5,498 bases of DNA from an uncultured Collinsella sp. (GTDB lineage Bacteria > Actinomycetota > Coriobacteriia > Coriobacteriales > Coriobacteriaceae): assembly GCA_902496375.1 (NCBI GenBank), contig CABVAS010000116.1, positions 1-5,498 of the forward strand, written 5' to 3'. Position numbers and translations under genes: made by a program. This document shows, in pieces, positions 1 to 5,349 of the stretch. The notes beneath the pieces are model-generated. The model saw only the letters and a list, made by a program, of their open reading frames with translations, made no database searches and was not told the DNA's origin. Each line of letters opens with the position of its first letter. Positions within the stretch are counted from its first letter, which is position 1.

Positions 1-718
1 CTCTCTTGGGGTGGTCGAAGACCTCGCTCGGCGTACCCTCTTCCACAATGACGCCGCCGTCCATAAAGACGACGCGGTCGGCGACATCGCGGGCAAAGCC
101 CATCTCGTGCGTCACGACGATCATGGTCATGCCGTCGCGCGCCAAGTCGCGCATGACGCCCAGGACGTCGCGCACGAGCTCGGGGTCGAGCGCCGAGGTG
201 GCCTCGTCAAAGAGCATGACGTGCGGGTTCATCGACAGGGCGCGGGCGATGGCAACGCGCTGCTGCTGGCCGCCCGAGAGCTGGCTCGGCATAAAGTCGA
301 TACGCTCGGCAAGACCGACCTTGGTCAGCTCCTCGACGGCAATCTTCTCGGCCTCTTCCTTGCTGCGCTTGAGTACCTTTTGCTGTGCGAGCATGACGTT
401 CTTTTTGACTGACAGGTGCGGGAACAAATTGAACTGCTGGAACACCATACCCAGATGCGTGCGCACCTTGTTAAGGTCGACGCCCTTGGCGCACACGTCC
501 ACACCCTCAACGACAATCGAGCCACTCGTGGGATGCTCAAGACGGTTGATGCAGCGAAGCATCGTCGACTTACCCGAGCCCGAGGGACCCAGAACTACGA
601 CGACCTCGCCCTTATGCACATCCAGATCGATATCTCGCAGAACGACGTTATCGCCAAAGGCTTTCTGGAGGTTCTTGATACTGACGACAACCTCGTTCGA
701 GTTATTGGTTTCGCTCAT
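1..718 (-). CDS. Polar amino acid ABC transporter, ATP-binding protein (3' end cut by window)
   Basis: Cytoplasmic ATPase that powers the importer made with the two genes upstream. The 239 visible residues contain the full nucleotide-binding domain: Walker A GPSGSGKST (about 44-52), Q-loop in VFQQFNLFPHLS (92-103), ABC signature LSGGQQQRVAIARA (147-160), Walker B VMLFDEATSALDPE (167-180) and the switch histidine in VVTHEMGFA (201-209). The QQFNLFPH and ATSALDPE wording is typical of the GlnQ/HisP polar amino acid group. Family members run about 240-250 residues, so only some ten residues are missing beyond the left edge. The ATG start follows AAGGAGG with 7-base spacing, 12 bases after the permease stop, which implies translational coupling. 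The substrate cannot be read from an ATPase, so no symbol is given. Confidence 0.96.
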   Translation of the reverse strand, partial: MSETNNSNEVVVSIKNLQKAFGDNVVLRDIDLDVHKGEVVVVLGPSGSGKSTMLRCINRLEHPTSGSIVVEGVDVCAKGVDLNKVRTHLGMVFQQFNLFPHLSVKKNVMLAQQKVLKRSKEEAEKIAVEELTKVGLAERIDFMPSQLSGGQQQRVAIARALSMNPHVMLFDEATSALDPELVRDVLGVMRDLARDGMTMIVVTHEMGFARDVADRVVFMDGGVIVEEGTPSEVFDHPKR

Positions 719-725
719 GATAGGA

Positions 726-733
726 CCTCCTTA
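726..733 (-). promoter_or_regulatory. Ribosome binding site of the ATPase overlapping the permease stop codon
   Basis: On the minus strand TAAGGAGG occupies these bases. TAA is the permease stop, and its last two bases begin the near-perfect Shine-Dalgarno AAGGAGG. The ATPase ATG follows 7 bases later. A ribosome terminating on the permease sits on the initiation site of the ATPase, which suggests coupled, matched synthesis of the two membrane-complex subunits (inference). Confidence 0.85.
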
Positions 734-2092
734 CAGACCGGCGATGTGATCGGCGGGCGTCGCGACAACCTGTCCGGCGCTCTTGGCGGGACGCTTCTTC
801 TTGGCCTCGGCCGTGCCTAAAAGCCTTGCCTCAAGACCGCTCACCAAGCGAGCGAGCGGCAGGGTGATGACCAGATAGAACAGGGCGGCAACCACGTACG
901 GTGTAATGGAGCCCGTCGTGGCCACGATGGTGCGGGCGTTCATGACGATCTCGACCACGCCCACAGCCGCGAGCAGCGACGTATCCTTGTAAAGCAGGAT
1001 AAATTCACTGGTCAGCGTAGGCAGGACATTACGGAACGTCTGCGGAATCATGACATAGAGCAGCGTCTGGAACGCGTTCATGCCCAGCGAACGCGCAGCC
1101 TCGTTCTGGCCCTTGGGGATCGACTGAATACCGGCGCGGAAGATCTCACACAGATACGCAGACGAGTTCATGGCCATGACGATGACGCCGAGCACGTAGT
1201 CGTCCACCTTGACGCCGGCCAACGGCAGACCGAAGAACGCGATATAGATCTGCAGGAACGCCGGCGTACCGCGAATGATATTCACATAGATACCGGCAAG
1301 GCAACGCAGGATGCGCGACTTGGAGATGCGCATGAGCGACAGGGCGAAACCAAAGGGAATTGCCAGCGGAAACGCCACGAGCACGATCGAGAGCGACATG
1401 AGGAAGCCTTTGAAGACGATCGGCAGGCTCTGGACCAAAATGACCGGGTTCAGGAACAGGCGAAGGAACATGTTGGAATTCCATGCCTCGACCCACGGCT
1501 GCTCCTTAAGGTCGGCCAGGAAGTTATCGAATGCCGTCACGCCCTTGATCTCCACCGACGGAATCTTGGAGATCTTCTTGGTCGAACCATCGGCCGCAGT
1601 GTAGGTGCCGCTAAAGGCCTCGTCGCCGCCCTCGACGGGGAAGGTCACGCCGTAGACCTCGACACGGAAATAACCGCCGGCGGGCGCCGTCTCACCAAAA
1701 TCGATCTTGAGCGTCTGACCATCGACCTTGCACGTGGGCTTCATGGGCGTACGGTCCATAAGGTCATCGCCCGAGAGCATCGTCAATCGCGTGTCATCGG
1801 CACCAAACGTCGTGCCGTCGACAAACGTCAGCGAAAGACCGCTCAGCTCCTCGTCGGCATCGGCCTGAACTTCCCAGGTAATTCGCGTCTCGGTGCCGCC
1901 GACCACAGCGCTGCCCGAACCGGTATTGGGTCGGGCGGTGATCTTTGCGGTCTCAAGCGCCTGGGCGGTCGTGGGCGCATATGCCCCCGCGCACACCAGC
2001 GCGAGCGCCACGGCCATGACGCAGGCTAGCTTTTTGAGCAAGGCGGGCAGTGGAAAACGCTGCTCCGCGGCTCCTTTGTTCAGTCGAGACAA
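731..2092 (-). CDS. Amino acid ABC transporter permease with an exported N-terminal domain
   Basis: Membrane subunit of the polar amino acid importer, 453 residues from a TTG start. That start is chosen because AGGAG lies 5 bases upstream; the frame stays open to 2200, but that longer version runs through the hairpin behind the binding-protein gene and lacks a convincing start site. In order: a signal-like segment with KK and a hydrophobic run (about 20-38) ending in TTAQA, a likely signal peptidase site near residue 45; a soluble, probably beta-rich domain (about 46-205); then a HisM/GlnP-type permease (about 218-425). The permease part shows NIIRGTP (271-277) and an EAA loop, EIFRAGIQSIPKGQNEAARSLG (316-337). 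Family permeases are usually about 220-280 residues, so the extra N-terminus is the oddity. The C-terminal tail (from about 425) is lysine and alanine rich. Five membrane segments with an outside N-terminus fit the exported domain. Confidence 0.93.
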   Translation of the reverse strand: MSRLNKGAAEQRFPLPALLKKLACVMAVALALVCAGAYAPTTAQALETAKITARPNTGSGSAVVGGTETRITWEVQADADEELSGLSLTFVDGTTFGADDTRLTMLSGDDLMDRTPMKPTCKVDGQTLKIDFGETAPAGGYFRVEVYGVTFPVEGGDEAFSGTYTAADGSTKKISKIPSVEIKGVTAFDNFLADLKEQPWVEAWNSNMFLRLFLNPVILVQSLPIVFKGFLMSLSIVLVAFPLAIPFGFALSLMRISKSRILRCLAGIYVNIIRGTPAFLQIYIAFFGLPLAGVKVDDYVLGVIVMAMNSSAYLCEIFRAGIQSIPKGQNEAARSLGMNAFQTLLYVMIPQTFRNVLPTLTSEFILLYKDTSLLAAVGVVEIVMNARTIVATTGSITPYVVAALFYLVITLPLARLVSGLEARLLGTAEAKKKRPAKSAGQVVATPADHIAGL

Positions 2093-2097
2093 GGTGG

Positions 2098-2102
2098 CTC
2101 CT
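2098..2102 (-). promoter_or_regulatory. Ribosome binding site that sets a TTG start for the permease
   Basis: Minus-strand AGGAG is followed by CCACC and then TTG at 2092-2090. This is the only good site ahead of the signal peptide. The next in-frame ATG lies inside the hydrophobic core (residue 26 counted from the TTG), has no Shine-Dalgarno, and would remove the basic n-region. Confidence 0.65.
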
Positions 2103-2127
2103 ATCGTAGAAGTTGCCGGCAAAACGA

Positions 2128-2146
2128 GACGGAAACGCTCTCCGTC
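2128..2146 (-). other. Second small hairpin in the binding protein-permease gap
   Basis: A perfect 6-bp stem, GACGGA/TCCGTC, with a 7-base loop lies downstream of the larger hairpin and before the permease start. In the gene direction it is followed by TCGTTTTG, so it resembles a weak terminator or an mRNA-stabilising hairpin. Short stems like this can occur by chance. Confidence 0.3.
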
Positions 2147-2149
2147 AAG

Positions 2150-2187
2150 AAAAGCGCAAAGGCCCTCTCCGCAAAACGGAAAGGGCC
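2150..2187 (-). terminator. Intrinsic terminator or attenuator behind the binding-protein gene
   Basis: On the minus strand an 11-bp stem, GGCCCTTTCCG/CGGAGAGGGCC with one G-U pair, encloses a TTTTG loop and is followed by TTTGCGCTTTTCTT. The stem begins 22 bases after the stop codon of the binding-protein gene. The T-tract is interrupted by GCGC, which suggests leaky termination. Such hairpins after binding-protein genes commonly let the binding protein be made in excess over the permease and ATPase, and may also protect the upstream mRNA from 3' decay. No T-tract follows in the plus direction. Confidence 0.75.
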
Positions 2188-2209
2188 CGCGCGCAATCAA
2201 GTGACTATT

Positions 2210-3070
2210 TTACTTGATGTTGTACTTAGCCATGAGGGCGTCAACGGTACCGTCGTCGGTCAGGTCCTTGATGGCCTGGTTGATGTCGTCCTTGAGCTTG
2301 GTGTTGCCCTGGTTGATGGCGATGGCGTACTCCTCGCCGGTGCTGACCTGCTTGATGGTCTGGCAGGTGTTGAACTGCTCGGCGGTCAGCTGGCTGGCAA
2401 CGGAGCGGTTGGTGACTACGGCATCGCCCTTATCGGACTGCAGGGCGCTGAAGCACTCGGTGGCGTCCTTGTAGGGGACGATCTTGGCCTTGGGGAAGTT
2501 CTCCTGGGCAAAGGCCTCGGCGGTCGATCCAGACTGGACGATGATGGTAGCGTCGGCGTTGTTGAGCTTCTCGCTGTAGTTGTCGGCCGTGATGTCGGTG
2601 TTATCGACCTTGGTCACGATAGCCTGATCGTCCATGTAGTAGGAATCGGAGAAAGCGACTTCCTTCTCACGCTCGGGCGTGTCGGTGATAGCCGCGATGG
2701 AAACGTCATACTTGGCGCCCGAAGCAACGCCGGGGACGAGCGTGTCGAAGTCGTTGTTGACGTACTCGACATCCAGACCCAGCTTGTCACCGATAGCCTT
2801 GATGAGCTCAAGGTCAAAGCCCTGGTAGTCGCCGTTGTCGTCCTTGTACTCAAACGGAGCGTACTCGGCAGAGGTGCCGACGGTCAGCGTACCGTCCTTG
2901 ACGAGCGCGTACTCCTTGGAGCCATCGACCTTCTCGACCTTCGCGTCGTCAGAGCTGCTGGAACCGGCATCGGAACCAGAGGTGGCGTTGGACGAGCCGC
3001 AGCCCGTCAGTGCGAGGGCGAGTGCCATGGCGCCCGTGGCGGCAAATGCGCCAAGCTTCTTGAGCTTCAT
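2210..3070 (-). CDS. Amino acid ABC transporter substrate-binding lipoprotein (family 3)
   Basis: Extracytoplasmic receptor of the importer, 286 residues, tethered to the membrane by a lipid. The signal peptide MKLKKLGAFAATGAMALALA leads to the lipobox LTGC with Cys24, then a Ser/Gly/Asp-rich linker (25-45). The mature domain shows the family 3 pattern: LTVGTSAEYAPFEY (62-75), GFDLELIKAIGDKLGLDVEYV (84-104), AAITDTPEREKEVAFSDSYY (126-145) with Arg134 in the position that usually grips the ligand carboxylate, the hinge-region SGSTAEAF (180-187), and DAVVTNR (216-222). The ATG start has GAAGGAGA 6 bases upstream; the frame is open to 3199, but that extension would cover the promoter and put residues ahead of a clear signal peptide. 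The substrate is a polar amino acid by family, not specified further. It is followed by a leaky-looking terminator and then the permease gene. Confidence 0.96.
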   Translation of the reverse strand: MKLKKLGAFAATGAMALALALTGCGSSNATSGSDAGSSSSDDAKVEKVDGSKEYALVKDGTLTVGTSAEYAPFEYKDDNGDYQGFDLELIKAIGDKLGLDVEYVNNDFDTLVPGVASGAKYDVSIAAITDTPEREKEVAFSDSYYMDDQAIVTKVDNTDITADNYSEKLNNADATIIVQSGSTAEAFAQENFPKAKIVPYKDATECFSALQSDKGDAVVTNRSVASQLTAEQFNTCQTIKQVSTGEEYAIAINQGNTKLKDDINQAIKDLTDDGTVDALMAKYNIK

Positions 3071-3127
3071 AATCAGTCTCCTTCCAATGACCCCACGTGA
3101 TTCAGGGGCCTGCAAAAACTGAGGGTT

Positions 3128-3156
3128 ATTATGCACCCGCTTGGAAGAATCCGCAA
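3128..3156 (-). promoter_or_regulatory. Sigma70-like promoter of the amino acid transporter genes
   Basis: On the minus strand TTGCGG (3156-3151) is separated by exactly 17 bases from CATAAT (3133-3128). The -10 matches the consensus at five of six positions and the -35 at three. Transcription would start near 3121, giving a leader of about 50 bases ahead of the binding-protein ATG at 3070. The position, just upstream of the first transporter gene and after the nfo stop, fits independent expression of the transporter. Confidence 0.6.
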
Positions 3157-3191
3157 TTAGAAAACTGATTGAAACAAACCCATAACGTGAA

Positions 3192-3203
3192 TGGAGCACT
3201 CCA
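3192..3203. other. Short inverted repeat between nfo and the transporter promoter
   Basis: TGGAG-CA-CTCCA is a 5+5 palindrome, with CATAA and TTATG flanking it on the two sides as looser outer arms. It begins 15 bases before the nfo stop region ends and lies about 35 bases upstream of the putative -35. It could be an operator for the transporter promoter or part of a hairpin ending the nfo transcript; there is no T-tract immediately after it. Evidence is the symmetry alone. Confidence 0.25.
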
Positions 3204-3217
3204 CTTTATGACAGTCA

Positions 3218-4084
3218 TTACTGCTGCAACGACCTTAACAGTTTGATTTCAGCCGCATAACCTGCAAGTTCGTTCGGTGTCTCCAAAATGAATGGCAATG
3301 CGCGCAAGCGGCTATTCGATACAATATTCTGTATAACCTGCATACCGCCGCCAAACTCCTCGCTGCCAAGGTATCCCTTGCCGATGCACTCGTGACGATC
3401 TTTATGGGCGCCACAGGGGTTCTTCGAATCGTTGATGTGCACGGCACGCAAACGGTCGATACCCACCACGCGGTCGAACTCGTCGAGTACGCCGTCCAGA
3501 TCATGGATGATGTCGTAGCCGGCATCGCTCACATGGCAGGTGTCCAAACAAACGCCCAGCTTATCGGACAGCTCTGGACACTTGGCGGCAACGCCCTCGA
3601 TAATGCACGCCAGCTCTTCAAAGCTACGGCCCACCTCGGTGCCCTTACCCGCCATGGTCTCGAGCAATACCGTCGTCTGCTGTCCCTCAAACATCACCTG
3701 GCACAGCGTGTCGACAATCATCTGAATGCCGGCGTCTGCCCCCTGTCCCACATGCGCGCCGGGATGGAAGTTGTAGTAGTTGCCGGGCAGTGCTTCCAGA
3801 CGCTGCAAATCTTCCGCCATAGCCTCCAAGGCAAACTCGCGCGCCCGCTCCTTAGCGGAGCAGGGGTTATAGGTATACGGGGCATGCGCCACCAGCGGTC
3901 CAAAGTCGTTTTGCGCCATAAGCTCGCGCAGAGCCGCCACGTCATCCATGTCAAGGTCTTTTGCCTTGCCACCGCGCGGGTTGCGCGTAAAGAACGCAAA
4001 GGTATTGGCACCAATGGACAACGCCGTCTCCCCCATTGCCCGATAGCCCTTCGTCGTCGAAAGATGACACCCGATCGTTAGCAT
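3218..4084 (-). CDS. nfo: Endonuclease IV (AP endonuclease)
   Basis: Zinc-dependent repair enzyme that cuts the DNA backbone 5' of abasic sites and trims blocked 3' ends in base excision repair. The 288-residue length is normal for the bacterial family (about 280-290). The xylose-isomerase-like TIM barrel signatures are all present: VAHAPYTYN (65-73), YNFHPGAHVG (104-113), LLETMAGKGTEVG (140-152), GVCLDTCHVSDAGYD (177-191), HINDSKNPCGAHKDRHECIGKG (216-237) and FILETP (265-270). Matching these to E. coli Nfo gives a full ligand set: H67, H107, E142, D181, H184, H216, D229, H231 and E268. The ATG start has GGGGGAG six bases upstream. That ribosome binding site lies directly behind copy 1 of the 90-base hairpin element. 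The gene is not functionally tied to its neighbours; it may share a transcript with the oxidoreductase gene or be read from a promoter in the gap. Confidence 0.97.
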   Translation of the reverse strand: MLTIGCHLSTTKGYRAMGETALSIGANTFAFFTRNPRGGKAKDLDMDDVAALRELMAQNDFGPLVAHAPYTYNPCSAKERAREFALEAMAEDLQRLEALPGNYYNFHPGAHVGQGADAGIQMIVDTLCQVMFEGQQTTVLLETMAGKGTEVGRSFEELACIIEGVAAKCPELSDKLGVCLDTCHVSDAGYDIIHDLDGVLDEFDRVVGIDRLRAVHINDSKNPCGAHKDRHECIGKGYLGSEEFGGGMQVIQNIVSNSRLRALPFILETPNELAGYAAEIKLLRSLQQ

Positions 4085-4100
4085 CTCCAGCTCCCCCTCA

Positions 4101-4190
4101 TCAGTTGCGGTGAAATACGGTCTATTGGTGCCTTATTTTGGCGCAAACAGACCGTATTCCACCGCAAGATATAAAAGGGGCATCAGGGGC
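4101..4190 (-). repeat. 90-base hairpin leader element, copy 1 (before nfo)
   Basis: Read on the minus strand: a 23-base leader (4190-4168) containing CCCCTTTTATATC, a 23-base arm (4167-4145) beginning TTGCGGTGGAATA, a 17-base loop (4144-4128), the returning arm (4127-4105) ending CACCGCAA, then CTGA (4104-4101). The arms differ from perfect pairing at three places. Two are G-U pairs in minus-strand RNA, whereas plus-strand RNA would have A-C clashes; the third is a U-C mismatch next to the loop. The nfo ribosome binding site starts within a few bases and the ATG is 20 bases from the hairpin. About 77% identical to copy 2 over 90 bases with no gaps by hand count. Confidence 0.85.
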
Positions 4191-4228
4191 ACGGTCCGCC
4201 GAGCCCCCTTGAGCAGCAGCACCGCAGC

Positions 4229-5248
4229 CTAGAGCGTCAAGCGAATCGCATCGATGATCTGCGCGCAGCGCTGTGTGGCGGCAAGGGGCATGACGGGACT
4301 CTCGAGTTTCCCCGCCCGGATGAGCTGAGTCGCATGCGAAGCTTCGCCGTAAAAATCATCGACCTCAAATGGGGCGTCGATTTCGAGCACTCGACCGTCG
4401 GAGTACTTCACATGGGCGAGCTCGGGGCGATGGAGGCGCTCGATTTCCAACGAACCCCGTTCGCAGGCAATCGTTAAGCGGCTTTCATATGCTGCTTTGC
4501 CGTCGCACACCATATGAATGGGTATACCGCCGACACTCATATGGATCTCATCGGCCCAATCCACGCGGCCACCCGATACGTCACGCCAGCGAACTTCACG
4601 AGACGAAACATCGCACGCACCCGCAAGAAGATCCTCAAACCACCCGACCGCGTAGCAGCCCATGTCATATAGACAGCCACCCTGCAACGGATCGAGCAGA
4701 TAACTCGAAGGCGGCTGACCATAATCGAGTTTTTGCACGCTTTCGATCGAGACGATACAGCCGAGCTCGCCCGACGCAAGCAAACCCTTCACGCGAGTAC
4801 GCATCGGACAAAACCGATTTTTCATCGCCTCCATAAACGGCACACCGCACTCACGGGAAACAGAGGCGATCGCATGGGCCTCTTCTTCATTCAAAACGGC
4901 CGGCTTTTCGCACAGCGCGGCCTTTCCCGCGCGCAGTGCCCGACAAGCCCAATGCGCATGCATGCCATGTGGAAGAGCCAAGTAGATTGCGTCGACATCG
5001 GGATCGGCAATCAGCGCATCATAAGCCGCATCGCCGCTATCGTCAGCCGTGGCATAACTGTGCGCGGCTTCAATCGAAAACGCCCTGCAAAACTCCTCAA
5101 CATGCGAAGGAGTGCGGCCGGCCGCAGCCACCAGCCGTGCCTCGTCGACCTTCTTGAGCGACGATGCAAATCGATGCGAAATGTGCCCAGCGCCCAAAAC
5201 GCCCCAACGAACCTCACGCAAATCATCACATGAATCCCGATAGCCCAC
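4229..5248 (-). CDS. Gfo/Idh/MocA-family NAD(P)-dependent oxidoreductase
   Basis: Predicted cytoplasmic dehydrogenase acting on a sugar, inositol-like or diol substrate; 339 residues, usual for the family. The N-terminal Rossmann fold shows VRWGVLGAGHIS (13-24) for dinucleotide binding, then YLALPHGMHAHWACRALRAGKAALCEKPAV (91-120), which includes the family EKP motif with Lys117 as the usual catalytic-site lysine. The C-terminal half carries GGCLYDMGCYAVGWFEDLL (192-210), the pattern seen in the dihydrodiol dehydrogenase/xylose dehydrogenase-like branch. The exact substrate cannot be named. The start is GTG, supported by AAGGGGG five bases upstream; that site follows copy 2 of the hairpin element. 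No transporter or kinase for a sugar is visible nearby, so context gives no substrate clue. Confidence 0.92.
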   Translation of the reverse strand: MGYRDSCDDLREVRWGVLGAGHISHRFASSLKKVDEARLVAAAGRTPSHVEEFCRAFSIEAAHSYATADDSGDAAYDALIADPDVDAIYLALPHGMHAHWACRALRAGKAALCEKPAVLNEEEAHAIASVSRECGVPFMEAMKNRFCPMRTRVKGLLASGELGCIVSIESVQKLDYGQPPSSYLLDPLQGGCLYDMGCYAVGWFEDLLAGACDVSSREVRWRDVSGGRVDWADEIHMSVGGIPIHMVCDGKAAYESRLTIACERGSLEIERLHRPELAHVKYSDGRVLEIDAPFEVDDFYGEASHATQLIRAGKLESPVMPLAATQRCAQIIDAIRLTL

Positions 5249-5253
5249 GACAG

Positions 5254-5260
5254 CCCCCTT
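5254..5260 (-). promoter_or_regulatory. Ribosome binding site that sets a GTG start for the oxidoreductase
   Basis: Minus-strand AAGGGGG is followed by CTGTC and then GTG at 5248-5246. The next in-frame candidate, TTG at codon 10, has no comparable site. The A-G run is adjacent to the CTGA tail of hairpin copy 2. Confidence 0.6.
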
Positions 5261-5349
5261 CAGTTGCGGTGGAATAGTTCCTGTTTAAGCCCCATTCTGC
5301 CGCAAACAGGAACTATTCCACCGCAAGTTATAAAAGGGTCATGAGGAGC
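5260..5349 (-). repeat. 90-base hairpin leader element, copy 2 (before the oxidoreductase)
   Basis: Same architecture as the copy before nfo: leader (5349-5327) with CCCTTTTATAAC, arm (5326-5304) beginning TTGCGGTGGAATA, 17-base loop (5303-5287), returning arm (5286-5264), CTGA (5263-5260). Here all 23 base pairs are perfect. Inside the stem, four pairs read GTTC where copy 1 reads CGGT, changed on both arms. The hairpin ends 15 bases before the GTG start. The leader contains the stop codon of the upstream aldo/keto reductase. Confidence 0.87.

Noticed and set aside
6..820. Long plus-strand open frames opposite the ATPase gene
   Set aside because: They are antisense to a complete set of ABC ATPase motifs and have Ser/Thr/Arg-rich or low-information translations.
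1941..1953. A third fragment of the hairpin repeat (TTTGCGGTC inside the permease gene)
   Set aside because: Only seven bases of the arm match (TTGCGGT), the complementary arm is absent, and the stretch is coding; chance is enough.
2093..2200. A longer permease start (ATG at 2200)
   Set aside because: It would translate through the terminator hairpin and put 36 unrelated residues before a signal peptide; the TTG at 2092 has a proper ribosome binding site.
2201..3100. A 299-codon open frame on the plus strand opposite the binding-protein gene
   Set aside because: It mirrors a well-supported gene. Its translation is repetitive in Leu, Val, Gly and Asp, as expected from reading GC-rich codons backwards, and it matches no recognisable family.
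3071..3199. A longer binding-protein start (ATG at 3199)
   Set aside because: It would cover the promoter and bury the lipoprotein signal peptide inside the protein; the ATG at 3070 has a strong ribosome binding site.
4173..4210. Intrinsic terminator for the oxidoreductase gene (AAGGGG/CCCCTT followed by TTTTATA)
   Set aside because: The T-rich run belongs to the repeated leader and is present in copy 2 without a matching upstream arm, so it is better explained as part of the element. A terminator role in copy 1 is not excluded.
4101..5349. CRISPR array or insertion sequence made from the two repeats
   Set aside because: There are only two copies, a full gene apart, each a self-complementary hairpin, with no spacers, no transposase and no clear target-site duplication.
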